Made by a program: the position numbers and the translations under genes. A DNA stretch of 64,000 nucleotides. Source: Arthrobotrys musiformis. Its lineage: Eukaryota; Ascomycota; Orbiliomycetes; Orbiliales; Orbiliaceae. Below the pieces are notes generated by a model, which ran no database searches, was not told where the DNA came from, and worked only from the letters and a program-made list of their open reading frames with translations. Below are positions 24,968-37,200 of the stretch, in pieces (position 1 is the stretch's first letter; each line of letters begins with the position of its first letter). Location: assembly GCA_036971715.1 (NCBI GenBank), contig JAVHJL010000003.1:3224001-3288000 (forward strand), in the 5' to 3' direction.

Positions 24968-26330
24968 TGGTTGCGCGCGAAGGAAGGCGGGGTTGCCATT
25001 ATTTCTTTCTTTTTTTCTTTTATTTCCTTTGTACTCTGCCGCTATGCTGATATGATAATCCTCTTTTTTATTACTACTTACTACACATTACTACGGTGTT
25101 ATGTACAGTCTATGATACACACTTCCTCTTTCTTCTTTCCTTGTCCTGTGCATCAGCAGCATACGGTGGATTGAAGGGATCCAGCTACACATTTTCATTT
25201 TTTTTTTTTTTACCAATGTTGTTCCTGGAAGGCGAATTAATATTGTTTCTTTCACCGGTGGTCCATGCTTTGCAACGTGGACTGATCGTGAAGGGACATA
25301 TGGAACCAAGAAGCGTATCCCGACTTTACTATCATCATTAAAGATAAATCCGTAGTTGTAATGAACCCCGTCGGACAAAGCGATAGCTTGTCGACAGGGA
25401 AGAACTCAACTTCCCAAGTACTTGTATGTCTACCGAATGCCTGCTTATGTAAGCGCCTGGTAGATAAGACATCGGAATAAGCCAGTCCAGCGTCTATTGC
25501 AGCCTTGTAGCACAGCATACAGCTGCATATTGGTGTATACAAATTCGAGAATTAGCTTCACTGTTGACATCAAGATTCCATCATGTCAACGTGGTGTTCA
25601 AGTTGCAGAGCTCCAGCTGGATCCAGGCCAGCCAGCCAATGTTGACCCGGCCGCGGGTGTCCGCGACTCAGCGCGGCACTGACTTCCCGGCCCAGTTATA
25701 TTGCACGGCAATCAAACCTCCTGAACTGAACCACCGGCCTCGAAGCACAAAACTCCAATAGCCATATCTAGATCCATACTCACTTAGCTATCGCCAGAAT
25801 ATCTCCGAAACATCAACATCAACACCAACAGCTCGTTGTTCGAGGCACTTGACCCTGCACTTGGCTTGGCTCCTTAGTTAAATCCAGTTCCGAACCGGCA
25901 GGGGTCGCTGTCAGCTGCGCCGTTTCGCCTGCAGGTCCCATCATTTCCTCTTGTCGGCATAATAACGCCCTGTGATCTCATCCACACACACTTTCTCGAC
26001 ATAGTTCCCTTCCAAAAGCTACCGAAATAAAGCTATCAGCTGGTTTCCTTTTTTATTATTTTTTATTTTATTTTTATAGCTTTTCCCCTACCCTTCTACT
26101 AAGACACATCCAGGGTCCTCTAGTTCTAGTTCTATTCCCCCCTTCCCCGCAATATTAATTCTCAATGTAGAGTGGTCGAGGTCGTAGATTGTTACATCCC
26201 CACCGGTCCCCTATTCTACCTTCTCAACGCTGCTTCGCTCGGTGTTACCCTTTCAACACCGACTTCCAAGCTCGAATTACCGTATCATTTCGCGAAGTCC
26301 TTGGATAAGGACAGACGAACGTCAACGACC
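24968..26330. other. Intergenic region upstream of the MCH1-type transporter
   Basis: No coding exon recognised. The first part is probably the RPL40 3' UTR (T-rich). A C/T-rich stretch with poly-T near 26048-26085 precedes the transporter and resembles a fungal core promoter and leader. Confidence 0.5.
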
Positions 26331-28696
26331 ATGCCATCGACAGCACCCACGAGCTTCAAGGTGGCCCGGTACGTCGCTTTGGCGGCTTGTACCGCTGTGT
26401 CCTTAGCATGCGGTACCAACTATGTTTACTCGGCCTACGCACCACAGTTGGCCCGGGAATTGCATCTGTCAACAACAGAGAGTAATATCATCGTACGTTT
26501 TTCTAAAATTACCTATATCCAGGGGTGGCCGCCGGAATGGACAACCGGAAGTTCGGAGAAATCCTTTTTAGTAGAGTCACAGGGCTAACATTTTTGGCGA
26601 TGGGTTTGTTGGTTGGCGGGTTTTCTAGGGTACGGCAGGGAATTTTGGAATGTATCTGTCTGGTATCCCTGCTGGTATGCTGGTCGATCGAAAGGGTCCG
26701 CGGTTGGCGATATTGATTGGTGCTTTCTCGTTGTTTGCTGGGTATTATCCGATATACAGAGGTCTGTCTATGGGCAATTTCGATTTGGGGACTTCTTTGG
26801 TTGCGTCACTGTGGTGGTTAGAGAAGACTGACTCTGTGGTCGTGGATCTGTAGTTTTTGATGCTTCGGTGAATATTGGGGTTGGATGGTTGGCGCTGTTC
26901 TCGACATTCACGGGTATTGGAAGTTGCTTTGCTTTCAGTGCTTCAATCAAAGTTGGTACGGATTGGACCTTAAGCCCCCAATTGAAGCTTATAGAGAATT
27001 AGATACTGACGGTGGGGGTCTACAGCCGCATTGAACTTCCCGAAGAGTGTAAGGAACTCATGATTTAGGACCGGATCGTTTTACCGTAGATGCTGAGATA
27101 TATATCATTACAGAGGGGCACGGCGACAGCATTACCACTTGCAGCCTTTGGCCTGAGCGCCTTCTTCTTCTCGACATTATCGTCATGGCTATTCCCCGGA
27201 AATACCTCCGACTTCCTTTTCGTCCTCTCCACCGCTACGGCTTCAATTGTGTTCGCTGCTTTCTTCTTTATCCGAGTAGTACCTAGGCCAGGCGCATACT
27301 CCGCTGTCGCAACTGATGAGCCAGAGATCTCAACCAATAGGCTGCGCCGCACCAAGTCGCGGGACAGCCACACTAGTTTTGATATCGAGCCAGGTATGGA
27401 AGCCTCCAACGTCCACTTTCAAGTGCCAGTGGACGACGAGACAGAAGAGGAGGGCATAGGCAGCGGAAGCATTACCCCCACACCGCCACCGCTAAACCCT
27501 ACCCTGACAATAACCGCTGCAACCCCTACCCCTTCCAACCCAAATACACCGGGAGCCGCAACCCCCGCGGCTGCCACGACACCAGCAGCTATCGACGATG
27601 AACGGACGTCGTTCCTGTCAACGTCGTCTGATTCATCATCGTACGGCACCAAGGACGACGTTGTTCGAAGAAGTCTTCATGAGCCACCAGTCGATTCGAG
27701 AAGAGCGTCCGTTGATGGTCTGCAACATCTAGATATTCGAGGTTGGGCGCTAGTGAAGCACTCGGAGTTTTGGAGGCTTTTCTTGATGTTGGGGATTCTG
27801 ACCGGTATCGGGTTGATGACTATCAAGTAAGTCTACTTCCCCTTGCGAAATAGAAGTCAGGGATTGGGGCTAATTTATTTTGATGGTAGTAACATCGGAC
27901 ATTCGGTAAGGCTGTTTTTAAGTTTGCGCTGCATGGTATATGGATGTTGACAGCGGGTGATTAGGTCAAAGCACTGTGGTACGCCTACGACCCAAAGAAG
28001 GACTCCAAGGAAGTTGAACGCTTCCAGGGCGTCCACGTATCGATTCTCTCTCTCTGCAGTTTCTCCGGCCGGTTGATAAGTGGTGAGTATATTTTAACAC
28101 GAAAATAACTTCCTTTTGAAATGCGCTCATGCAAGGAAATACAGGAACCGTATCCGACGTCCTCAAGAAGAAATTCGGGTACTCCCGTGTCTGGCTGGTA
28201 TTCGCCTCCAGCAGTGTCTTCCTCCTCGGACAGTTTGCCGGAATGATGGTCAGCAACCCCCACAGCCTATGGCTCGTTTCCGGACTAAATGGCTGTAAGT
28301 CTTCCCCCTCTAATGTCTACGGCAAACCTACCCGTGCTTACAATCCCAACAGTCAGCTACGGCCTCGTCTTTGGCGTCTTCCCCACCATCGTCTCAGAAG
28401 CCTTCGGTCTCCACGGACTCTCCCAGAACTGGGGCACCATGACCCTCGGCCCCGTCATCTTTGGTAACATCACAAACCTCTTCTTCGGCAAAATTTACGA
28501 TGGACACTCGAAGAAGATAGATGAAGGGACCTATGAATGCGCGGAGGGGATCGGATGTTACCAGTCCGCGTATGCGCTTACCGCGTTTGCGAGTTTGGCG
28601 GTGATGGCGACTGCGCTGTGGGATATATTTTTGCATAGGAGGGATAATGCGGGGAAGAAGAAGGTTATGACCGCTACGGGGGCGTTTGTGCATTAA
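26331..28696 (+). CDS. MCH1: MFS transporter, probable monocarboxylate-transporter-like MCH1
   Basis: Nine exons fit: 26331-26492, 26629-26761, 26854-26955, 27026-27048, 27114-27826, 27890-27905, 27965-28082, 28136-28294, 28353-28696, giving 589 aa. The start FKVARYVALAACTAVSLACGTNYVYSAYAPQLA and the loop MYLSGIPAGMLVDRKGPRLA (an MFS motif A variant) are characteristic of Mch1, an MFS member of the vacuolar membrane with no proven substrate. Hydrophobic segments group as six plus six around a long Pro/Thr/Ser-rich central loop (about residues 205-350). The C-terminal half has GVHVSILSLCSFSGRLISG and FPTIVSEAFGLHGLSQNWG. The exons at 27026-27048 (23 nt) and 27890-27905 (16 nt) are very short but are required by frame and family sequence. 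The exon 2 donor GTCTGT is weak. Confidence 0.88.
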
Positions 28697-29444
28697 TCCC
28701 CTTTTCTTCTCCGCTTTCGGCATCTTCCTAGGAGAGTTGAGAATGGTAGGTTGTGAGGGAGGGGGTACATATATGAACTGAATGGTAGTGGGGGTGTATA
28801 GTAAATATGAAAACCGAAATTGCATAGCGAATGTTGGGAATGCATGAGTTAGTGAAATATAGAAGGGAAGTTAGAAAGGAATTATTGGCGTTTAGTTTCT
28901 TTTTTTTTTTTTACCATTTTCGCTTCGCTTTTTTTGATGAGTATAGAAGTATAGTCTTTTTAATGGGTGGCGGTGGGATTCGTATTCGAGTATTAACTTG
29001 TAGCATTATCAACTAGTCCCTCTCACACTCGCGGAACATGATTATTTTTTTTTTAATTTTGGAAACTATTAATATTTATTTCTTTACTGAAAAATCATTT
29101 GGCGGGATTTATCAAGAGGAATAATGATACGCGGCAGGGTAGAAACTCATAGAAATGCACATATGAAAATATATATACATTCGAACTGGCCTCGTTAACC
29201 AGACTCCTCGGGTCTGGTTCGAGACAAATTTAAAGACTCCTCCATGATGTTGGAGATTAATTGTTCCGGCGTTTTGTTTTCTGGGTGAGCATACTTTACA
29301 TTTGTATTTTTATAGTAGTCTAGCAGTTTATCAATCAGTATTTATATTTATATGTGCATTTAGGAATACTTCTTCTGGTGGATTGGAGTACCATTTAACG
29401 GTTTTCCCTTCCCGAGTTGATGGCCTTCTCTTGTAGTTGTTCCC
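28697..29444. other. Intergenic, AT-rich, downstream of MCH1
   Basis: No gene recognised except possible 5' parts of the hypothetical gene that follows. T-homopolymers occur near 28900 and 29047. A perfect hairpin is annotated separately at 29197-29219. Confidence 0.45.
29197..29219. repeat. Perfect 8-bp-stem hairpin
   Basis: AACCAGAC and GTCTGGTT form a perfect inverted repeat around a 7-nt loop. The function is unknown; it may be a structural relic of a repeat or an RNA hairpin. Confidence 0.4.
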
Positions 29445-30126
29445 CATAGGAACCCGGGGGGTCACCTGCGTGGTGTTTCAAAAAATGTAGATGTACACAA
29501 GCCGGCTTTACGGAGTTTCGACGATTTACAGCGGAGATTGGAGGAGGATATGAATGGGGCTGTTGAACGGGTTGTTACTGCTGCCGTTGAACGGGCCGTT
29601 ACCACTGCTGTTGACCAGGCTATCACCGCAGCAGCTGATAGATCCGTTGGGCAGGCTTTCGAAAATTACAGAAGAGACAACGATGCCCGGTATAACCCCT
29701 ACACTACCCAAGATCAAAATATGGGGGGTTGCTAACACTGTACCGTGTATGATTCCCAGCGAGTCTCTCAGATCCACAAGACTACACAATGCCAAAGTCG
29801 ACGACACCGCTCCACTCTGGTTCCCATCAGGCACGCTTGACGGCGAATTTGTTAATACTCATATTCCAAACAAATTGGCTATTCGCACGCTTTCTTGTGA
29901 GAATAACTTTCCCATAGTAAGAGAAAGAATTTTATTTAACTTAAATTGTGATAGCATCGAACTGCAAAGTTGTTTTAAGAGCTTTACGACTCCCATTGAC
30001 GGGGAATTTGGAGGAGAAAAGAGACAGAATTACAAATTATCTGGGTCGAAATTGAGTTGGAAGGGGGCTATGTTATCAATGACTATGTTAGTGTACTCTG
30101 GTCAACGTACATACATAAGTTTATGA
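29445..30126 (+). CDS. Coiled-coil hypothetical protein, two exons visible, 5' end unresolved
   Basis: Two exons join in frame: about 29445-29689 and 29760-30126. The intron (70 nt) has donor GTATAA, a GCTAAC branch site and CCCAG acceptor. The first exon encodes LRSFDDLQRRLEEDM followed by a regular Ala/Val-rich array of VERAV-type units (AVERVVTAAVERAVTTAVDQ), which should form an amphipathic coiled coil. Across the junction it reads FENYRRDNDARESLRSTRLHN. The second exon has a Trp-Phe-Pro motif and a basic tail ending GQRTYISL. I recall similar VERAV...ARLHN hypothetical proteins in Pezizomycetes, without known function. No start codon fits in the open part; an upstream exon spliced near 29449 (CCCCATAG) is likely. 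It could also be a decaying copy. Confidence 0.5.
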
Positions 30127-30391
30127 AATAACGGGCGGTGGCGGCCATCACAAACAACATGGTGTTGAGTATGCAGATTACAACAGCACAGTCTCGATTA
30201 TATGATCACTCGAGCTCGGATTCGTGAGCTATCCATCAATATGGAAGGCGAAAGGAAAATCCCGTGCTCCGCCAAATTTTCCAAGCACAATTACTAGACT
30301 CAAGTACGATAAGCAGCCAATAAAAACCCTCAGCTAACCAAATTCACAATATAACCCGCATCTAAACCTTCGATCACTAACCGTCAAAATA

Positions 30392-30614
30392 GAGCTTGTA
30401 GTGTAATGGACACTTTGCCTTCACAGGGGTTTTTCGACCTCGCCTCGCTTTAGCAATAGAGCGGTGGTGAGAAGCGGGCCTTTCCCCCTGTAAAACTCAA
30501 TAGGCTGTAGAAAGAAAGATTATTTACTGAAGGCTGTAAAAGAATAACACACCTTCTTTTCTCCACGAAGGGAATCTTGGTTCGAATCCAAGCTTGCTCA
30601 TTTACTCTTTTTTT
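30392..30614 (+). ncRNA. tRNA-like RNA polymerase III unit (intron-bearing tRNA, tRNA relic or other Pol III RNA)
   Basis: A perfect A box (TAGTGTAATGG, 30399-30409) sits in a D-arm-like hairpin (AGTGT/ACACT). It is followed by TTTGCCTTCACA, identical in layout to the anticodon arm of tRNA-Val(CAC). About 170 nt later comes a perfect B box (GGTTCGAATCC, 30579-30589) inside a complete T arm (CTTGG/CCAAG), then CTTGCTCA, and a T7 terminator at 30608-30614. The putative acceptor GAGCTTG (30392-30398) pairs with CTTGCTC (30593-30599) at only five of seven positions. The anticodon 3' strand is imperfect (GGGAA against TTGCC). ACAGGGG (30423-30429) can pair with CCCCTGT (30485-30491) in the interior. 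Transcription is plausible; a standard functional tRNA is doubtful. Confidence 0.4.
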
Positions 30615-33143
30615 GGAATTTTTTTTTGGGTTAGGGGTTCTGGAAGGTACTATTTAAATTTTATTCATGGGCACTACTACTACGTAAGCTAGCTATGTTG
30701 ATGATGATCGATTTGGATCCTTCATTAGAATTAATCGTTAGTGGTGAAGTTTGGGGGTGTTGGATTTTTGGTGTTGATGGTGCTGGAAGGTTCGATGTGC
30801 GTGCATATGTGGTCTTGATTGCCAGGGTCAGAGAAGCATAGAGCGTGTACCTACGGATGCGAAGGGTGTGAGGTATTCGGTTTTTGAGCAGTGGGGGTGT
30901 AAAACTAATCAATATAATGGTTATAATATATGGCTGTCATTGCAGGTATTGGATTTGATCAATTGAGGTATTGCATCGATATCGATAGATATATCATGAT
31001 ACCAACCACAGCAGTATTTGGTTTACGGGATAATATGATACTGATATGGATATGGAATTATATGGAATTCTAGTTGTATATGGAAGATTTATCGGCGTTC
31101 GAACCTCATGGATTAATCTGGGACTTTCATTGATATATAGCTCTATGGATTTCATAGTCATGGGATTTATAAGGTCTATATTGGTATTCACGATCGTGAG
31201 CAGCGCACCATGTATTTCAGGTTAATTGACAATTGATCTGATTGTCTCAAGCCCGGGCGTGAACCAGACTCAGAGCCACCACCACAGGGCAGCAAAGCTA
31301 ATATCGTGAAGGGGTGTACACGCGTATTTCATCGGGTTTGTACATTTACAAAACTGGAGGGACTTTGTTCTATCGCCTAGTAGTTTGTATAGTTGTTTGA
31401 TATACATTGTGGGATGGGCAGCTTTATGGGCATTAAGTTGAGGCCGCAAAGTTGCAGTTGCACGGATTAGTTAGTGGCGCGCCCAAATATTAACTTCAGC
31501 AAAGTTTTTTGATTTATTAAGTATAATATCCTCGAAGATGTATACATCCTATCTATCGCATACGCGTATGACACTACCCAAACTTATTTTACATATAACG
31601 CAGCTTTCGCTTTGCGACGTTTGGGTACCAGAACCGTTGATGCTACAAGTTTGAAAGTGTGGAGTCTATTCATCTATACGACAATCAATTGGAGGGAAAT
31701 TTACTATAGAATCGACATTGATGTTTTCAAGCAGCTTCAGGAACTCGGCTCAGCTGCAATCCTCGTGCTGACCGCGACGTACATACAACGCTGCAAACAA
31801 AATCGACGTCAGGAATCACCAAAACGAGCAACAGAGAGCCGCTAACCAACCGGTGGTCTGATCTTCTGGCATTGCACGTTAGTATTCTTTTGGAGTACAT
31901 GCACATACGGCCTCATGCATCACTTTAACGATCATCACTCTAATGAAGCCGAATATCCCGTTATCAACAAGGTTAACAGCCGTTCCCACATCATATCAGC
32001 CGAATATGATATGACTATTCTCCACTCGCCAGACTATGATATGACATAGCTGCAGATATCTAAATAAGTGGATCTAGACCCCAAAGAGCCTCATCGGAGC
32101 CCCATTCGCTTGATATGCGCCCTAGAGCTCTCTTGGCCGATGTTAACTTTGTCCACGAGCGCCACCGACCACGTACCATGCATCAACAAAGCTAAACAAA
32201 AAAAAATCTCTCCATTGAGCCCCAATTCCACCCCCAAAATGGTCACAAGGGCAATCGGTAGCCATAATCGAGTTGGGGTGGCAATATATCTCCGTCTCCA
32301 GATTCCCTCGAAGCCTAGATTTGATATAATATTACCCCGTACCCACATTTCGCAATTCGAACCTTATGTAAGGCGTACATCCGAAATCTAAGAGATGGGA
32401 CCCCACTCACGTTGACCGATCCGACCATGATCATATGATACGATCGGCCCTATTCCTAGATTGTTTAAGAGGTTTTTTTTTTTATGTATCTTCGGATCCC
32501 AACAAGGCACGAAAAGATAAGCTCTAACCGTTAACCGTTTTTCCCGCCTTTATCGTGGAGATCGAAAACATCACTTGAAATGAAACAAAGATCTCTATGG
32601 TACCCGTGTCCGCGGCGCTCGCTACGTTTTTTATATTCTTTACTTATAGTGGCTTTCTCTTATCTAATTTATTTCTGATTTGGAGTAAATTCTCTATTAT
32701 TTTACTTGAGGTATTGCTAATCTAAATAATATGGCTAAACTGGTTTTGGTCACCGATAACATGTTATTGTTATTCAATAGCTGGATTAGGCAAAAATATC
32801 CCCTCTGGAGAATCGTTGAGATGTAAATTAATGCATTAGTTAGTTTGATGTTAACTAAAGCCTATCATACCTATCGATTAACTATCACGAGGGGTGCCTA
32901 TCTTAACTTCGGTCTCCGGATCCCGTTGGGACATGTATGGATAATGAATAATATGAATGTAGATATACATAACATGAATATTAATATAACAGATACTAGG
33001 CAAGATTAGTATTCCGTGTGCATGAAGGTGGGGTTCTTAGGGAACTGGAGCAGGGATGTTGCTGGTTGTGTTACCAGCACTTTTCTTTTTTGTAGGCGTC
33101 TTAAACGACAGCCCCAAGATGCATTATCGTTAGGAATCAAGAG

Positions 33144-33168
33144 GGTGGTGGTGGTGGTGGTGGTGGTC
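33144..33168 (+). repeat. (GGT)n trinucleotide run
   Basis: About eight consecutive GGT units lie in noncoding sequence. Confidence 0.7.
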
Positions 33169-36100
33169 GGAAGTAGATGCATGTTTTGTGTAGTCGGGCA
33201 TACAGCGTTGCATGTTTATATTTGGAGGGTTTGCGATGAGGCTAGTTAGTTTGAAGGAGGACCCACGGACCATCGGATTATCTTTTTAAGGTTTTTTTCC
33301 TTTGTTTTCGGGGTCTAGGAATTATGTCTTCCTCGTCGGGTCGGTCCTTTCTGTCGGAGATATTATGGGAGGGTTTTGTAACGGTCATTTTGTTTTCTTA
33401 TTTTATTGCATAAAGTGGTCAGAGGATGATACGGGATTACGATACTAAATATTAGAATTGATTGCGTTTCTTGGGGCTTATAGTAGTTGGACTTTTGAAT
33501 TAACACTATTTTGTATATGAAAGGTTGTTAAGATTAGGTGCGCACCAATCCGAAGCGCTTTGTAGCTATCATACAGCGTCAGATAAAACCACATGTTGAT
33601 ATTTGCAACGAGAGAAATGTCAAGGATAGCGCAAATACAACAGACATTACATTACCTTCCTATTTTTGATTTTATACGTTATATTCTACAGGGTCTATCG
33701 ACATAAAAACCTCCTTTGGCCCTACGAAGGACGGGCGTGTACTAACGTAATATACAGGATTCAAAATTTAAGGCTATTCGTTATATGCATGCATACATAT
33801 CAATAATATAATTGAGTTCTAATATTGTTCATCTCACCCCAACGGTTTTTTATTAGTGGAGTAATTTTTTTTTTTTGTTTACGTGGAAAGTCGAAGCCGT
33901 ACTGTATTCCTCGTTGACGCGGGGTCTTATGCTGATTTTGGGTTTGTGGTAGATCTTAAGGGCCCTTAAGGGTGGCTGGAGTTGCTTCAGATCTCGATCG
34001 AGGCTAGGGTTGAAGCCTTTCTTGATGTGTGCATGAAAATGTTCCAAACTGCAACAAGGAATTTTGTGTTGCGGAGGGTTTTAGGTGTGAGACCTAGACG
34101 TCGGGGTGGCGTAACCCCCAAGTTTCGATTTGGAACCGGGGGAAGTGGCGCTGTTAACGGTCTAGACCTTGGGTCTAAAAGAATTCAGAGATTTGATGGA
34201 TTGGTATGATGGTAGGGGTTTTCGATGATTTTTTTTTAAGATCTTCGGGCACGGTGCGCATGCTTAATTTTCGGACTATGAGCACTAGTAGGCGTGTAAA
34301 TGCAGTCGCTGGCGAACCAAGAGCTCATCTACTTTTTTTTTTGCCCTCATTAGATAAGCGCTTAAACAAGGGCGGCAGAAATTAGGTAATTTTGAAGACG
34401 GGGCGTAATGCGATGATTCGATAGGTTAGGTATAGGAGATTTTCTAAGTGTAGATGCAAAAGGGTCGCCGTTTGGGGGGTTTATCGTTGGGGATATTCAC
34501 AAATATTCGGCCTAGAACTCGAACTTCCTGGAGGAATTGGTGCCTGGGTTCCAATCATTCGGTGGATCTTGAACGTGGAAGTTTCATTCGATATGGATGG
34601 ATCATTCACACGCCCTTCGCAAAGTGTTCCATTGTCATGATTGTTACATTCTAGAATAGGTTGAATGTTGACTATGCTTATGATATCATATATCGTCTGG
34701 GTATTCAGAAGAAGCGTTCTATCGTATCATTCCGAAAGGGTCCAATAATTGTAGGATTTATTTGTTACATTGATCAATTGAGACGGTATCGATATGGTAC
34801 CTTCCATAACTGGATGTAGAAACACAGAGCCCCGGGATCCTATGACGGAATCAATCTATGAGCCTCGATCATCTCGAGATTCCTATTGATAGTATTTTTC
34901 CCCTCTCATCTTGAACTTGATATGTAAAGATTGCAATTGATTAATCGTAGAGCTCCATTCGATGTTCTAGAACGAGAAACAATCCGAATAATTTCCAGAA
35001 CTTCATCTCCGTCGGCCAGCTCCAAGCATTTTCGATTTGTTTCAGGCTTAATGGGGCAGCTTCTACGTCGGTGACATAGCCTGGCTATGTGGCTCTGTTC
35101 TTGGCTAACCGGTGAGTGTCAAAACCTGGGGGGGTGGGGGGCGGAGAAGGCGGTGTCCCCGTCCATGTGTCCCCGGAGGGCAGTGGTTGCAAGAAATACC
35201 CTACTGTTGTAATGCAAACAATACAACTCGACGGAGAGATCCGTCGCAATATCTTAAATTGGTGGATAGGCTCTATGCAGGAGTATCGCTGGTGGGGCGA
35301 CTATCATATCAGAATCTATGATTCGTGAACCCCAATTGGTCTCTCTCCGCATCCCCATCCCGATGAGTCTTCCTCGGGCATTGCATGGGTATGGTAGACA
35401 ACAGATTCTGCACCCAAGCGCTCCCCGTGTTTCCGAAAAGACAGTCTGCCTTAGGTGGGATGTTATGTATGTGTAAGATATCTTCCCGCACCATACGTAA
35501 GGCACGCCGTCGACGTGTCCTTGAATATCTCCGGTGACGAGCTCTGCAGGGTATGCAGGCAGAGGCACACTTTTTCTTCGTCTTTTCTTTTCCCTGGTTT
35601 TGGTTCATGTATGTACTCTGCATTACCGTGGACCGGATTGTTTTGGACCGCAAATATTTTTGTGCGGTGGCTGCGGCCGCGGAGAAGGGGTTTCACCAAG
35701 ACAGATTATAACAAAGCTTCTCTTTCTGGGTGCCGATAATCTTTTGGGCATGATTATGCCCGAACGGTAGATATCTATCAGCTTGTCTTTTCCTTTTGTC
35801 TGGCAAGGGTAAGACATCTTGTTCGAATTTTTGTATTCCTTCCATAGCGTCTTTGAAATACCATCCTGGGTTTCGAAATTTCCATCACCTTGCAAGGAAG
35901 CTGTGGTCCAAAAAGGTGTTTTATAAGACCGAACAGTATACACCCTTCTTTGTAATAAATTGCGTCCTATAGGACAGGATCTGTAACTACCGAATATAGA
36001 TCGCGATTTCCTTTTCTTTTTTTTCTTTTCAAGGATTGTAAGAAAACGGAAAGAACGAGAAAGGGAAGAAAAAAATTCGCCTCGTCCTGCACAATCTTGC

Positions 36101-37178
36101 AGCAGATATAAACGGTCGTTACAGGTATTACAAGGGCAAAGCCGGTCGACCGACCCGGGTTTTGAGCAAAACTCATCGTTCGAGTCAAGACAGAAAAAAA
36201 AAAAATATAATTAATTATCGCCAACTTCTATATCAAACTTAGCTCAAACACTCACCGCACCTCACAGAGCGGAGTTGCCTGATTAGATCCTCTCACAACT
36301 GATTTGCGATAGGGTTTGAGAGAGCGCGAGGGGTGAAGCAGGAGCGGCGAAGCCGTTCTAGAATAACCACGTGTTTAAATCCCTAGAAGCCACGAGGGAT
36401 GGTGGAAAAACCCGGTCCCGCGGGCCAGGGCAAACCCCGAAATTAAAGGCGTTTAATCTTGTTCGTAATCCCTCACCTCTCTTCACCCGGGGAGGGCCGA
36501 AGGTTTCTAGAAATTAAAATCGATTGGGGCGTTTTTGGTGGAAGCTTGGGACGCAAGAAACGCTCAGATATAAGATAATTTCAAATCTGAACGCATGGCA
36601 GTTTGTCTAAATTTGGCCGCCCTCGACTTGCAACCGAGGAAGTCCCAGAGGTCTGTTACGGTTACGTTATGGTTGAATCAGGTTCTCGGGTTTAGCGAAT
36701 ATTTTAGACGCCTTTTTCTTTGAAAAATTTTTGGCTGTAACATTATCAATTATTTGGACTCCAGGCCTCCCTTGCGCTCTTCATGAAGATCCACATTTAA
36801 TTTCGTTGCGATGTGTCCTTGAGGATCAATCAGTCTAGGTTAGATTTCGATCTAGTATCGATACGGGTAAATTTCCTTCGGTGACGATAATGATACCCCT
36901 TCCCCCTTCGCTCAAGATGTATGCGAACAAATAAAAAAGTTAAGTATCCGCCAATCGAATCTCGTGCCTTCAAACGATATTAAACGATCAAAAACTCCGC
37001 AACAGAAGAGACGTGGTTGACCCTGGTTGCCGAAGGGTCGATGATGAAACACCAGGTTTAAAACCCAAAAATAACACACCGTCTGACGTTTTGACCTTCT
37101 CGTTCGCATATGTCCCTGCTTCCTCATTCGAGTATCTCATCATAATGATGAAAAGGAAAACGAGGAAAAAATAATCGT

Positions 37179-37200
37179 GAGAATTAATTAATTAATTCTC
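37179..37200. repeat. Perfect 22-bp palindrome of AATT units
   Basis: The sequence GAG-(AATT-rich core)-CTC reads identically on both strands over 22 nt, built on tandem AATTAATT. It may be simple AT slippage or a structural site. Confidence 0.6.
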
